The translations under genes and the position numbers were made by a program. DNA of 64,000 nucleotides from Gluconobacter sp. P1C6_b. Lineage in GTDB: Bacteria; Pseudomonadota; Alphaproteobacteria; Acetobacterales; Acetobacteraceae. A model generated the notes under the pieces. The model saw only the letters and a list, made by a program, of their open reading frames with translations. It was not told where the DNA came from and did not search any database. Numbering within the stretch: position 1 is the first letter of the stretch; each line of letters starts with the position of its first letter. Positions 34,381 through 44,109 of this stretch are shown piece after piece. The DNA lies in assembly GCF_018811945.1 (NCBI RefSeq), contig NZ_JACRVU010000001.1, forward strand, positions 318,706-382,705. The letters run 5' to 3'.

Positions 34381-37224
34381 TTGACCGAGCTGACCGAGCC
34401 GACTGATCTGACCCCTTCCGGCCGTCTTCCTGTGACGATCGAGGAGGAGATGCGCTCCTCCTATCTGGCCTATGCGATGTCCGTGATCGTATCGCGTGCG
34501 CTGCCGGATGTTCGGGACGGTCTGAAGCCGGTCCATCGCCGTATTCTCTACGCCATGCGTGAAAGCGGCTTCACCGCCGACAAGCCCTACCGCAAGTCGG
34601 CCCGTGCCGTCGGTGACGTGATGGGTAAATACCATCCGCATGGTGACAGCTCGATCTATGACGCCATGGTCCGGATGGCGCAGCACTGGTCGATGCGCGT
34701 CAAGCTGATCGACGGTCAGGGCAATTTCGGTTCGGTGGACGGCGATAGCCCGGCTGCCATGCGTTATACCGAAGCGCGTCTGGCCAAGGCCTCGTCCTTC
34801 CTGCTGGATGATATCGAGCGTGACACTGTCGATTTCCAGCCGAACTATGACGAGAGCGAGAACGAGCCAAAGGTTCTGCCGGCGGTTTTCCCGAACCTGC
34901 TCGTCAACGGCGCGGCCGGTATTGCCGTCGGCATGGCAACCAACATCCCGACGCATAATCCGGGTGAGGTCATCGACGCCACGCTGGCCATGATTGCCAA
35001 TCCGGCCATCGAACTCGACGAACTGATGCAGATCATCCCGGGTCCGGATTTCCCGACGGGCGGCATCATCATGGGCCGCAGCGGCATCCGTCGCGCCTAT
35101 GAGACCGGTCGCGGCTCCATCCCGGTTCGGGCTCGCGCCGAGATCGAGGAGATCCGCAAGGACCGTCAGGCCATCATCATCACCGAGATCCCGTATCAGG
35201 TGAACAAGGCCACATTGCAGGAAAAGATCGCCGATCTGGTGCGGTCCAAGGAAATCGAAGGCATTTCCGACATCCGCGACGAGTCCGACCGTTCGGGCAT
35301 GCGTGTTGTCATCGAGCTCAAGCGCGATGCGACCCCGGATGTGGTGCTGAACCAGCTCTACCGCTTCACGCAGCTTCAGACGTCCTTCAGCGCCAACATG
35401 CTGGCGCTCGACGATGGCAAGCCGCGGACGATGGGGCTGAAGGACATTCTGGAAGCCTTCCTGCGCTTCCGCGAGGAAGTCATCCTGCGCCGCGCCCGCT
35501 TCGATCTGAACAAGGCGCGTGACCGCGGGCATCTGCTGGTTGGTCTGGTTCTGGCTGTTGCCAATATCGACGAGGTCATCGCGCTGATCCGCGCGGCTCC
35601 GGATGCCGCCACGGCCCGTGAATCGCTGATGGCGCGCGAATGGGACGCTTCGGAAGTCATCCCGCTTCTGGAACTGATCCATGACGAGGGCAATGTCATC
35701 ATCGATGGCAAGGTCCGCCTCACGGAAGCACAGGCCCGCGGCATTCTGGAACTGCGCCTGCAGCGCCTGACGGGTCTGGAGCGCGAGAAGATCCAGGGCG
35801 AACTGGGCGAAGTCGCGCAGAAAATCGGCGAACTGCTGGCGATCATCGAGAGCCGTCCGCGCCGGATGGAAGTCATGCGCGAGGAGCTGCTGGCCGCCCG
35901 CGCCGAGGTTGCCACGCCGCGCGTGACGGAAATTTCCGACGCACTCGGTGACCAGACGGATGAAAGCCTGATCGAACCGGGTCAGATGGTCGTCACCATC
36001 ACCCGCGACGGTTTCATCAAGCGTACGCCGCTGGAGGTCTTCCGCTCCCAGAACCGTGGCGGCCGTGGCCGCACGGCCTCCGGACGCCGTGGGGACGATA
36101 TCATCGTCCGCAGCTTCAATGCGCACACGCATCAGTGGGTGATGTTCTTCTCCTCGGGCGGCAAGGCCTACCGGATGAAGGTCTGGCACCTGCCGGAAGC
36201 CGCGCCGACCGCCAAGGGGCGCGCGCTGGTCAACCTGCTGCCCGAACTGGGCACGGACTCCATTACGGCCGTTCTGCCGCTGCCGCAGGACGAGGAGCTG
36301 TGGGAAGACCTGCACCTCGCCTTCGCGACGGCCAGCGGCAATGTGCGTCGCAACCGCCTGAGCGATTTCCGCAACATCCGCGCTTCCGGCCTGATCGCCA
36401 TGAAGCTGGATGAAGGGGACTCCCTCATCGGCGTAGCAACCTGCCGCGAGGGTCAGGACGTCTTCCTGGCGACGAAGAATGCACGCTGCATCCGCTTCCA
36501 GATCACGGATGAAACACTTCGTGTGTTCGCCGGCCGTGGCAGCACGGGTGTTCGCGGCATCCGCCTAGGCGAGGGCGATGCGGTCATCTCCCTGTGCATC
36601 CTCAATCACGTAGATGCCAGTGTCGAAGAACGCGCAGCCTATCTGCGCATGGCCAATGCCAAGCGCCGCGCCGAAAATGCGGCTCTGGATGACAGTGCCG
36701 AAGACGAGACCGTTTCCGGCGACGAGGAAACCGTCGAGATCACGGGCGATCTGACGCAGGAGCGTTTCGAGGAACTGGAACAGCAGGAGGAAATCCTCCT
36801 GACCGTGACGGATGGTGGCTTCGGTCGCCGCTCCTCGGCTTATGACTACCGCGTGTCGGGCCGTGGCGGTCAGGGCATCACCAACATGACCTTCTCCGCA
36901 AACCGTCGCGGCAAGGAAGTGGTGGGCACCCTGCCGACGCTGGACGGGACAGACGTCATGCTCGTCACGGATACGGGCCGTCTGATCCGTCTTCCGGTTT
37001 CGCAGGTCCGTGTCATGTCCCGTCAGGCCAGCGGTGTGACCCTGTTCCGTCTCAATGACAGCGAGACCGTCATCTGCGTCTTCCCCGTCCTCGAAGACGA
37101 CACGGAAGAAGGCGACACCGACGAAGGGTCCGAAGCCGGCGCCAAGGTGATTGGCGAGGCAGATTCACCTGACGCGGCTTCCGAAGCGCCCTCCGCTGGT
37201 GACGATGCTGCACCTGACGCCTGA
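34381..37224 (+). CDS. gyrA: DNA gyrase subunit A
   Basis: The breakage-reunion subunit of DNA gyrase, 947 residues. Catalytic Tyr129 is in [10 protein letters not shown]. The quinolone-resistance region reads [10 protein letters not shown] with Ser90 and Asp94, the sensitive-type residues equivalent to E. coli Ser83 and Asp87. The GyrA box appears as QNRGGRG, and a long acidic insert ([14 protein letters not shown]) interrupts the C-terminal pinwheel, as in other alphaproteobacteria. The start codon is TTG with GGTGA upstream; N-terminal homology supports it. coaD begins inside its last 20 bases. Confidence 0.97.
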   Translation: MTELTEPTDLTPSGRLPVTIEEEMRSSYLAYAMSVIVSRALPDVRDGLKPVHRRILYAMRESGFTADKPYRKSARAVGDVMGKYHPHGDSSIYDAMVRMAQHWSMRVKLIDGQGNFGSVDGDSPAAMRYTEARLAKASSFLLDDIERDTVDFQPNYDESENEPKVLPAVFPNLLVNGAAGIAVGMATNIPTHNPGEVIDATLAMIANPAIELDELMQIIPGPDFPTGGIIMGRSGIRRAYETGRGSIPVRARAEIEEIRKDRQAIIITEIPYQVNKATLQEKIADLVRSKEIEGISDIRDESDRSGMRVVIELKRDATPDVVLNQLYRFTQLQTSFSANMLALDDGKPRTMGLKDILEAFLRFREEVILRRARFDLNKARDRGHLLVGLVLAVANIDEVIALIRAAPDAATARESLMAREWDASEVIPLLELIHDEGNVIIDGKVRLTEAQARGILELRLQRLTGLEREKIQGELGEVAQKIGELLAIIESRPRRMEVMREELLAARAEVATPRVTEISDALGDQTDESLIEPGQMVVTITRDGFIKRTPLEVFRSQNRGGRGRTASGRRGDDIIVRSFNAHTHQWVMFFSSGGKAYRMKVWHLPEAAPTAKGRALVNLLPELGTDSITAVLPLPQDEELWEDLHLAFATASGNVRRNRLSDFRNIRASGLIAMKLDEGDSLIGVATCREGQDVFLATKNARCIRFQITDETLRVFAGRGSTGVRGIRLGEGDAVISLCILNHVDASVEERAAYLRMANAKRRAENAALDDSAEDETVSGDEETVEITGDLTQERFEELEQQEEILLTVTDGGFGRRSSAYDYRVSGRGGQGITNMTFSANRRGKEVVGTLPTLDGTDVMLVTDTGRLIRLPVSQVRVMSRQASGVTLFRLNDSETVICVFPVLEDDTEEGDTDEGSEAGAKVIGEADSPDAASEAPSAGDDAAPDA

Positions 37225-37735
37225 CGTGCCGACCGATCCCCGTGTCGGGTTCTATCCCGGCACGTTCGATCCGGTCACGTTCGGGCATCTCGACATCATC
37301 CACAGGGCTTCGGCCCTGTTCGACCGCCTGCTGGTCGGCGTAGCGGTCAATGAAGGCAAGCAGCCGCTGCTGGATCTGGACGCGCGCCTTGCCGCCCTGC
37401 GCCATGAAGTGGACAAGCTGCCGCATGGCGACCGGATCCAGGTCGTCGGCTTCGATACACTGCTGGTCGATGCCGTCCGTCAGGCGGGCGCGGGAACGGT
37501 CGTGCGCGGCCTGCGCTCGGGGGGCGATTTCGACTATGAAAGCCAGCTTTCCGGTGCACTGCGTCGCCTGGCGCCGGAAATCGAGACGGTCTTTCTGCTG
37601 TCATCCGAAGAACATCGCAGCACGGCGAGCCGCATCGTGAAGGAAATCGCACGGCTGGGGGGCGATATTTCTCCCTTCGTCAGCGAAGATGTTGCCCGTA
37701 TCGTCTTGTCGAAACTGGGTCGAGGGCCGACATAG
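37205..37735 (+). CDS. coaD: Phosphopantetheine adenylyltransferase
   Basis: Catalyses adenylation of 4'-phosphopantetheine to dephospho-CoA, the fourth step of CoA synthesis. The 176-residue product has the nucleotidyltransferase motif [14 protein letters not shown] and the C-terminal [16 protein letters not shown] chose ATG 37205, which overlaps gyrA by 20 bases and gives a family-length N-terminus; the open frame to 37151 lies within gyrA. Coupling with gyrA and the cyclophilin gene suggests one transcript. Confidence 0.95.
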   Translation: MLHLTPDVPTDPRVGFYPGTFDPVTFGHLDIIHRASALFDRLLVGVAVNEGKQPLLDLDARLAALRHEVDKLPHGDRIQVVGFDTLLVDAVRQAGAGTVVRGLRSGGDFDYESQLSGALRRLAPEIETVFLLSSEEHRSTASRIVKEIARLGGDISPFVSEDVARIVLSKLGRGPT

Positions 37736-37766
37736 GAACCTTCAATGTTTTCTGGAAGGTTCCAAG

Positions 37767-38252
37767 ATGTCCGATACTGCAGTGCCCGACGGCAACAAGC
37801 TGGTTTTCGAGCTCAAGACTGGCAAGGTCGTCATCGAGCTGCGCCCCGATCTGGCCCCGCTGGCGTCCGAACGCCTCAAGCGTCTGGCCAGCGAAGGGTT
37901 CTATGACGGTGTGGCGTTCCATCGCGTGATCGAGGGCTTCATGGCCCAGGGTGGCGACCCGACGGGAACCGGCACCAGCGGCAGCTCCTATCCGGACCTC
38001 AAGGCCGAGTTCACGGACAAGGCCAAGTTCGAGCGCGGCACGGTGGGCATGGCTCGCACGATGGCCCCGCACTCCGCCAACAGCCAGTTCTTCATCATGT
38101 TTGCCGACAGCCCGCATCTGAACGGTCAGTACACGATTGTCGGCAAGGTGATCGAAGGCATGGAATACGTGGACCAGCTCAAGCGCGGTTCGGGCGCCGG
38201 TGGCGTGGTCAAGGACCCCGACACCATCGTCAAGGCTTATGTCGAAGCCTGA
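37767..38252 (+). CDS. Cyclophilin-type peptidyl-prolyl isomerase
   Basis: A 161-residue cytoplasmic cyclophilin. Conserved stretches are GFYDGVAFHRVIEGFMAQGGDPTG, then GTVGMAR, NSQFFIMFADSPHLNGQYT and FGxV-like TIVGKVIEGMEYVD. It lacks a signal peptide, so it is the cytoplasmic form. GGAAGGTT precedes ATG 37767; the frame open from 37689 overlaps coaD and is not coding. A strong terminator follows. Confidence 0.93.
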   Translation: MSDTAVPDGNKLVFELKTGKVVIELRPDLAPLASERLKRLASEGFYDGVAFHRVIEGFMAQGGDPTGTGTSGSSYPDLKAEFTDKAKFERGTVGMARTMAPHSANSQFFIMFADSPHLNGQYTIVGKVIEGMEYVDQLKRGSGAGGVVKDPDTIVKAYVEA

Positions 38253-38278
38253 GTGCTGCTGAAAAAGCAGGACTACGG

Positions 38279-38311
38279 GAAAGCCGGTGCAGTGATGCAC
38301 CGGCTTTTTTT
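38279..38311 (+). terminator. Rho-independent terminator after the gyrA-coaD-cyclophilin group
   Basis: AAAGCCGGTGCA pairs perfectly with TGCACCGGCTTT around the loop GTGA, and a T-run follows. It lies 27 bases after the cyclophilin stop. Confidence 0.93.
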
Positions 38312-38348
38312 ATTGCCTTTTCCTGGGCGGGCGCATCATAGCTCCGAT

Positions 38349-38365
38349 CATAAGTGGTACTTATG
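38349..38365. promoter_or_regulatory. Perfect inverted repeat upstream of the small lipoprotein
   Basis: CATAAGT and ACTTATG flank GGT. It lies 78 bases before the start at 38443, in an otherwise AT-rich stretch, where an operator would be expected. The cognate regulator is unknown. Confidence 0.35.
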
Positions 38366-38442
38366 AACAGATAGAAACATAAGATTTCACTCTCCTTTTT
38401 CAGGATCGTATGGTCATCACGATCAGAAAAGGAAGAATAACA

Positions 38443-38619
38443 ATGATGATCAGAAAGAAAGCTCTGGTATTCGACGCAGTATTACTGTCCTGCGCTCTTG
38501 CCCTGTCCGCCTGCTCAAGCGGTGTTGCCAATGGAACCGATGGTCGAAGCCATTTCGCCAACTCCGTTGCCGTGGTGACGCCTGACCCGTCCAGTATTCC
38601 GGACCGCGCGATCTTCTGA
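38443..38619 (+). CDS. Small lipoprotein
   Basis: A 58-residue product, MMIRKKALVFDAV followed by a hydrophobic run ending in the lipobox LSAC at the likely lipidated Cys. The mature part is about 33 residues (SSGVANGTDGRSHFANSVAV...). GGAAGAATAACA before ATG 38443 fixes the start; an ATG at 38410 lacks a signal-like context. It has its own terminator. I do not recognise the family. Confidence 0.65.
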   Translation: MMIRKKALVFDAVLLSCALALSACSSGVANGTDGRSHFANSVAVVTPDPSSIPDRAIF

Positions 38620-38657
38620 GACCCGATCCACGGGCTGACAGGAAAACACCCTGCCAT

Positions 38658-38688
38658 GGCGGATGTCGACCGACATCCGCCTTTTTTT
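38658..38688 (+). terminator. Rho-independent terminator after the small lipoprotein
   Basis: GGCGGATGTC pairs perfectly with GACATCCGCC around GACC, followed by seven Ts. It also faces the end of ssb on the other strand. Confidence 0.9.
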
Positions 38689-38715
38689 GTCTGCTACCCG
38701 ATTTTCCTGACCGGA

Positions 38716-39294
38716 TCAGAACGGGATTTCGTCGTCCAGATCATTATCCGGCGGTGCATCCCAGCCGCCATTGCTGCCACCCGAGCGGCTTCCACCCGAA
38801 GCACCGCCCGTGTTCCCGCGGGATCCACCGCCGAAGCCGCCCGAGCCGCCAGCTGAGCCGCCCCGGTTTCCGCCGCCGAAGCCGCCACCGCCACCATAGC
38901 CACCACCGTTGTCAAAACCGCCATCATCGCCGCCACCGCCGCGATTGCTGTCGATCAGCACCAGGTCGCCGCGGAAACGGTCGATCACGACTTCAGTCGT
39001 GTATTTTTCCTGGCCGGACTGGTCGGTCCATTTGCGGGTACGGAGTTCACCCTCGATATAGACCTTGCGGCCCTTGCGCAGATAACGCTCGGCCACATCG
39101 GCCGTGCGCTCGTTGAAGATCACCACGCGATGCCACTCGGTGCGCTCCTTGCGCTCCCCCGACTGCTTGTCGTTCCAGGTGTCGGACGTCGCAACGGTCA
39201 GGTTGACGATCTTCGCCCCCGACTGCGTGTTGCGGACTTCCGGATCCTTGCCCAGATTTCCAACCAGAATCACCTTGTTGACGCTGCCTGCCAT
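38716..39294 (-). CDS. ssb: Single-stranded DNA-binding protein
   Basis: A 192-residue SSB. The OB fold runs from [21 protein letters not shown] through [35 protein letters not shown] long Gly/Ser/Asn linker follows, and the acidic partner-binding tip ends [11 protein letters not shown] 39294 has GGGACGGGA upstream; the upstream TTG at 39309 is less likely. It is divergent from uvrA with a 130-base gap containing a candidate SOS box. Confidence 0.96.
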   Translation of the reverse strand: MAGSVNKVILVGNLGKDPEVRNTQSGAKIVNLTVATSDTWNDKQSGERKERTEWHRVVIFNERTADVAERYLRKGRKVYIEGELRTRKWTDQSGQEKYTTEVVIDRFRGDLVLIDSNRGGGGDDGGFDNGGGYGGGGGFGGGNRGGSAGGSGGFGGGSRGNTGGASGGSRSGGSNGGWDAPPDNDLDDEIPF

Positions 39295-39310
39295 TCCCGT
39301 CCCAACCAAT

Positions 39311-39325
39311 TTTCTCGAATTGTTC
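39311..39325. promoter_or_regulatory. Candidate LexA (SOS) box between ssb and uvrA
   Basis: TTTC-N7-GTTC matches 7 of 8 positions of the alphaproteobacterial LexA consensus GTTC-N7-GTTC. It lies 17 bases upstream of the ssb start, and uvrA on the other side is a classic SOS gene. The assignment rests on the motif and on known regulation of these genes in alphaproteobacteria. Confidence 0.45.
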
Positions 39326-39424
39326 TTTTCATCCTATCCTAAACGCCCATCTATAATTGATCCAGCGTCCTTCTCAGGGCGTTCAGCTTTCACAATCGCC
39401 TTTTCTCCATATTCCGGGGTCTCC

Positions 39425-42400
39425 GTGAGCTTTCCAGACAACCATTCGATCCGTGTCCGTGGGGCCCGCGCCCATAATCTCAAGAATATCGACGCCACGA
39501 TCCCCCGTGATTCCCTGACGATTATCACGGGGCTCTCGGGCTCCGGAAAGTCCTCCCTGGCCTTCGACACGATCTATGCCGAGGGCCAGCGGCGCTATGT
39601 GGAAAGCCTCTCCGCCTATGCCCGCCAGTTCCTCGAACTGATGGGAAAGCCGGACGTGGACTCCATCGAGGGCCTTTCCCCGGCCATCTCGATCGAACAG
39701 AAAACCACGTCCAAGAACCCCCGCTCGACCGTGGGCACGATCACGGAAATCCACGACTACATGCGCCTGCTCTGGGCGCGTGTCGGCATTCCCTATTCTC
39801 CCGCGACCGGCCTGCCGATCGAGGCGCAGACCGTCAGCCAGATGGTGGACCGCGTCATGGCCATGCCGGACGGCATGCGCCTGATGCTGCTCGCCCCCGT
39901 CGTGAGGGACCGCAAGGGCGACTGCAAGCGCGAGCTCGCCGAACTGACGCGCAAGGGCTTCACCCGCGTGAAGATCGACGGCGAACTGTATGAAATCGCC
40001 GACGCCCCGGAACTGAACCGCAAGACGCGCCACACGGTCGAGGTTGTGGTGGACCGGATTGTCGTCAAGGAAGGGCTTGAATCCCGCCTCGCCGACAGTT
40101 TCGAAACCGCGCTCGAACTCTCCGATGGTCTGGCCTACGCCGAGGAAGTCAAACGCGCAGGCGAAAAGGAGGCCCCGGCGCATGTCGTGTTTTCCTCCCG
40201 CTTCGCCTGCCCGGTCTCCGGCTTCACGATCGAGGAAATCGAGCCGCGCCTGTTCTCCTTCAACGCGCCAATGGGCGCCTGCCCGGTCTGTGACGGCATC
40301 GGCACCGAGACCCATTTCGACGCGAACCTGATCGTCCCGGATGACAGTCTGACACTGGCCGAAGGCGCCATCGCCCCGTGGAAGGGCGCGAGCACGGACT
40401 GGTACGACCAGACGCTCGCCGCCCTCGCCCGCCATTGCGGCGATGACATGAACACGCCTTGGTCTGACCTCCAGCCCGCCACGCAGGATCTCATCATCAA
40501 CGGTTCCAAAGAGCCGATCGACATTCCCTATACCGACGGCGGGAAGGTCCATATCATCACCAAGCCGTTCGAAGGCGTGCTGAAGAACCTGCGCCGCCGC
40601 ATGGCCCAGACGGACAGCATGTGGGTGCGCGAGGAGCTCTCCCGCTACCAGTCCGACAAGCCATGCCATGCCTGTCACGGCGCACGCCTCAAGCCCGAAG
40701 CCCTGTGCGTGAAGGTTAAGGACCTCAACATCGCCGAAGCCTCGGACATGCCGATCCGTAAGGCGCTCGACTGGTTCTCCACCGTGGAAGCCACCCTCAC
40801 CCCACAACGCGCCGAGATCGCCCGTCGCATCCTGCGCGAAATCACCGACCGCCTGCACTTCCTCGATGATGTCGGGCTGGACTACCTCACGCTCTCGCGC
40901 GGCTCCGCAACCCTGTCCGGCGGCGAGAGCCAGCGCATCCGTCTGGCGTCGCAGATCGGTTCGGGCCTGACGGGCGTGCTGTATGTGCTGGACGAACCTT
41001 CAATCGGCCTGCACCAGCGCGACAATGAACGCCTGCTCGGTACGCTCGAACGCCTCAAGCGCCTCGGCAACACCGTTATCGTCGTTGAGCATGACGAAGA
41101 CGCCATCCGCGCCGCTGACTATCTGATCGACATGGGACCGGGCGCAGGCAAGCTCGGCGGCGAAGTCATTGCCGTCGGCACCCCGGCCGAGGTCGCCCAA
41201 AACCCCAACAGCATCACCGGCGCCTATCTGTCAGGCCGCAAGGTCATTCCCGTGCCGACCGAACGCCGCAAGCCCAGCGGAATGCTTACCCTACACGGCG
41301 CACGCGGCAACAATCTCAAGGATCTGACGGTCGATTTCCCGCTCGGCACATTCATCGCCGTCACGGGCGTTTCGGGCGGCGGTAAATCCACACTGGTCAT
41401 CGACACGCTGTACAAGGCGCTGTCCCGCCAGCTCATGAAATCGAGCCAGACGCCGCTCCCCTATGACCGTCTGGAAGGCGTGGACAATCTCGACAAAATC
41501 ATCGAGATCGACCAGTCCCCGATCGGCCGGACCCCACGCTCCAACCCCGCAACCTATACGGACCTGTTCGCTCCCATCCGCGACTGGTTCGCCGAACTGC
41601 CCGAGTCCAAGGCGCGCGGCTACAAGCCGGGACGCTTCTCTTTCAATGTGAAGGGCGGGCGCTGCGAAGCCTGTCAGGGCGACGGTGTTCTCAAGATCGA
41701 GATGCACTTCCTGCCGGACGTGTACGTAACCTGCGACACCTGCAAGGGCGCGCGCTACAACCGCGAAACGCTGGACGTGAAGTTCCGCGGCAAATCCATC
41801 GCAGACGTGCTGGCCATGACCGTGGACGAGGCCCTGCCGTATTTTCAGGCCGCCCCCAAGATCCGCGACCGTCTCGCCATCCTGCAACAGGTCGGGCTGG
41901 GCTATGTCGCCCTCGGCCAGCAGGCCACCACGCTTTCGGGCGGCGAGGCCCAGCGCGTCAAGCTGTCGAAGGAACTGGCCAAGCGCGCCACCGGCCGCAC
42001 GGTCTATATCCTCGACGAACCCACAACCGGCCTGCACACCGAAGACGTCCGCAAGCTGCTCGAAGTGCTGCACACCCTCGTCGATCAGGGCAACACGGTT
42101 CTGGTGATCGAGCATAATCTGGAAGTCATCAAGACAGCGGACTGGCTGATTGATATCGGCCCCGAGGGCGGAGATGGCGGCGGTCAGATCGTTGCAGCGG
42201 GAACGCCGGAAGATATTGCCGCCTGCAAAACCAGCCATACCGGCCGCTTCCTCGCCCCGCTTCTGGACGCACCAGGCGCGAGACAGCCGCGCAAGGTCAC
42301 GGCCACCAAGATCACGCAGGCCATGCTCGCCGCCAGCCTGCCGCCGCCGAAAGCCGAACGCACAGCCGCGAAAAAGGCAAAGGCTGCCAAGGACAAGGCA

Positions 42401-42472
42401 GTCGAAAAAGCCAGCGCTGAAAAGAAGCCCAGAGGTCGCCCCACCGGATCCCGCAACAAAACCAAAGCCTGA
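39425..42472 (+). CDS. uvrA: Excinuclease ABC subunit A
   Basis: The damage-recognition ATPase of nucleotide excision repair, 1015 residues. Walker A1 is GLSGSGKSS and Walker A2 GVSGGGKST. Zinc-finger cysteines occur as CPVC and CHACHGARL in the first half and CEACQGDG and [10 protein letters not shown] in the second. ABC signatures are [12 protein letters not shown] and [12 protein letters not shown]. The start is GTG 39425, matching the family N-terminus; the frame runs open to 39104 through ssb. A Lys/Ala-rich C-terminal tail of about 50 residues ends in an AT-hook-like [13 protein letters not shown], beyond the usual UvrA end. Confidence 0.97.
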   Translation: MSFPDNHSIRVRGARAHNLKNIDATIPRDSLTIITGLSGSGKSSLAFDTIYAEGQRRYVESLSAYARQFLELMGKPDVDSIEGLSPAISIEQKTTSKNPRSTVGTITEIHDYMRLLWARVGIPYSPATGLPIEAQTVSQMVDRVMAMPDGMRLMLLAPVVRDRKGDCKRELAELTRKGFTRVKIDGELYEIADAPELNRKTRHTVEVVVDRIVVKEGLESRLADSFETALELSDGLAYAEEVKRAGEKEAPAHVVFSSRFACPVSGFTIEEIEPRLFSFNAPMGACPVCDGIGTETHFDANLIVPDDSLTLAEGAIAPWKGASTDWYDQTLAALARHCGDDMNTPWSDLQPATQDLIINGSKEPIDIPYTDGGKVHIITKPFEGVLKNLRRRMAQTDSMWVREELSRYQSDKPCHACHGARLKPEALCVKVKDLNIAEASDMPIRKALDWFSTVEATLTPQRAEIARRILREITDRLHFLDDVGLDYLTLSRGSATLSGGESQRIRLASQIGSGLTGVLYVLDEPSIGLHQRDNERLLGTLERLKRLGNTVIVVEHDEDAIRAADYLIDMGPGAGKLGGEVIAVGTPAEVAQNPNSITGAYLSGRKVIPVPTERRKPSGMLTLHGARGNNLKDLTVDFPLGTFIAVTGVSGGGKSTLVIDTLYKALSRQLMKSSQTPLPYDRLEGVDNLDKIIEIDQSPIGRTPRSNPATYTDLFAPIRDWFAELPESKARGYKPGRFSFNVKGGRCEACQGDGVLKIEMHFLPDVYVTCDTCKGARYNRETLDVKFRGKSIADVLAMTVDEALPYFQAAPKIRDRLAILQQVGLGYVALGQQATTLSGGEAQRVKLSKELAKRATGRTVYILDEPTTGLHTEDVRKLLEVLHTLVDQGNTVLVIEHNLEVIKTADWLIDIGPEGGDGGGQIVAAGTPEDIAACKTSHTGRFLAPLLDAPGARQPRKVTATKITQAMLAASLPPPKAERTAAKKAKAAKDKAVEKASAEKKPRGRPTGSRNKTKA

Positions 42473-42475
42473 CCC

Positions 42476-42516
42476 GGTCTGGTCCTGAAGCGTCAAATCT
42501 TCTTCAGGACCAGACC
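42476..42516. terminator. Perfect 15-bp stem between convergent uvrA and the CPBP gene
   Basis: GGTCTGGTCCTGAAG pairs with CTTCAGGACCAGACC around an 11-base loop. It starts three bases after the uvrA stop and overlaps the last codons of the minus-strand gene. No T-run follows, so it may be a transcript-end stabiliser rather than an intrinsic terminator. Confidence 0.5.
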
Positions 42517-43040
42517 CCTAAAGCATAAGCCAACACGACGGCGCCCAAAAGCGAGCCATTGAACAGGGTATGGCACAGCGCCGTCGTCCAGAACGGGCTG
42601 ATCCCCGCATTCTTCTCGGCGGTCAGAAAACAGAAATAGAAACAGCTTCCGCCCACCACTCCGGTACAGAGTGCGGTCAGAGCAGTTCGTCCCAGATCGC
42701 CGCCATAATGAACGTAAATAAATGGCCCCACACAGGCGAACCACGCCACAAACGGCGTCACAGACCGCTGCCCCAGCACCTTCCGCACCACTACGATCGG
42801 CAACCAGAAGTACAGAAACGTTTCCATGATGGGCGCAACCACAACGGCCGCCACGGCCAGCACGACAGCTCCATGCTTCCACGTCGCGGTGCTTCCCCCG
42901 AACCCCGCGGCACGAATCAGAAGATGCAGAGGGATGGCGATCAGGGCATTGATCAGCGCATAACGCCCCGCAATCCGGAACATCCGCCGGGCCACATCCG
43001 GCCGCTGCGGAACACCCTCAGCAGCCGTCGCGCCCGCCAT
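42504..43040 (-). CDS. CPBP-like (CAAX protease family) membrane protein
   Basis: A 178-residue membrane protein with about five hydrophobic segments. The CPBP/Abi signature is partly kept: the first motif reads APIMETFLYF, with one Glu of the usual EExxxR and no Arg, the second is FIYVH (FxxxH), and the third HTLFN (HxxxN). Loss of the paired Glu suggests weak or absent protease activity; that is inference. The start ATG 43040 overlaps the trhO stop as TGATG. Function unknown. Confidence 0.65.
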   Translation of the reverse strand: MAGATAAEGVPQRPDVARRMFRIAGRYALINALIAIPLHLLIRAAGFGGSTATWKHGAVVLAVAAVVVAPIMETFLYFWLPIVVVRKVLGQRSVTPFVAWFACVGPFIYVHYGGDLGRTALTALCTGVVGGSCFYFCFLTAEKNAGISPFWTTALCHTLFNGSLLGAVVLAYALGVWS

Positions 43041-43990
43041 CACTTCTGACGAACACCCAGATGCCCGGCCCGCCGCGCCTGAGCCAGCGCTTCCTGACGC
43101 TCACGCTCGGCATAACGGCGACGCTGCTCTTCCGTCCGCTCGTTATGGCAATGCGGGCACGACACGCCCTGTATGAACAGCGGCGAGGCCTTGTCGTGCG
43201 CGTTCAGCGGTCGACGGCAGGCATGGCAGACATCATGCGTCCCGATTTCCAGCCCATGCTTCACCGACACACGCTGGTCGAACACGAAGCACTCGCCTTC
43301 CCACAGGCTTTCTTCTTCCGGAACGGTCTCCAGATATTTCAGAATACCACCCTTGAGATGATAGACCTCGTCCACACCCTCCGCCCGCGCAAAGGACGTC
43401 GATTTCTCGCAGCGGATGCCCCCCGTACAGAACATCGCGATCTTCGGCAGACGGCCTTTCGCTTCGAGTTCCTGCCGACGCCTGCGGAACCATTCGGGAA
43501 ATTCGCGGAATGATTTCGTCTTCGGATCTTCCGCGCCCTTGAACGTCCCGATCGCCACTTCGTAATCATTACGGGTATCAATCAGGATCGTATCCGGATC
43601 GGAAATCAGCGCGTTCCAGTCTTCCGGCGCCACATACCGTCCCACGCCCTGGCGCGGATCGATATCCGGCTCGCCCATCGTGACGATTTCCTTTTTCAGC
43701 CGCACCTTCATGCGGCGGAACGGCAGTTCCGGAGCCCGTGAGTCCTTGCTCTCCAGATCCGCACAGCCCGGAAGCGCACGGATATGCGCCATCACGCGCT
43801 CCATGCCCTCATCGGTCCCGGCAATCGTCCCGTTGATCCCCTCACGCGCCAGAAGCAGGATCCCCTTGATTCCCTCCTTTTCGCACAGTTCCAACAGCGG
43901 CCCGCGCAATGCGGCCGGATCTTCAAACGGCGTGAAATGATACAGCGCGACAATGCGGATCGGTTCCAGGGCATCAGGCGCATCAGACAT
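43040..43990 (-). CDS. trhO: tRNA uridine(34) hydroxylase, rhodanese family
   Basis: A 316-residue TrhO (YceA) protein that hydroxylates U34 of certain tRNAs on the way to 5-oxyacetyl or 5-methoxy uridine. The N-terminal ferredoxin-like part has [15 protein letters not shown]. The rhodanese domain has [13 protein letters not shown] and the catalytic Cys188 in [11 protein letters not shown] Cys-rich C-terminal part ([28 protein letters not shown]) completes the family architecture. It is followed by the CPBP-like gene in the same operon. Confidence 0.94.
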   Translation of the reverse strand: MSDAPDALEPIRIVALYHFTPFEDPAALRGPLLELCEKEGIKGILLLAREGINGTIAGTDEGMERVMAHIRALPGCADLESKDSRAPELPFRRMKVRLKKEIVTMGEPDIDPRQGVGRYVAPEDWNALISDPDTILIDTRNDYEVAIGTFKGAEDPKTKSFREFPEWFRRRRQELEAKGRLPKIAMFCTGGIRCEKSTSFARAEGVDEVYHLKGGILKYLETVPEEESLWEGECFVFDQRVSVKHGLEIGTHDVCHACRRPLNAHDKASPLFIQGVSCPHCHNERTEEQRRRYAERERQEALAQARRAGHLGVRQK

Positions 43991-44109
43991 GGGGCAACCA
44001 TCCGGGACATGGGGATCGCAGACAGAGCCGCGATCAGGTGGGACATTCAGACCCTGCAGATATCAGGGCCACGCCCGCCATGCCAGCACAGACCCAGTTT
44101 TCGGAAGCG

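Noticed and set aside
34363..36315. 650-codon open frame on the minus strand
   Set aside because: Shadow of gyrA caused by GC-rich codon use.
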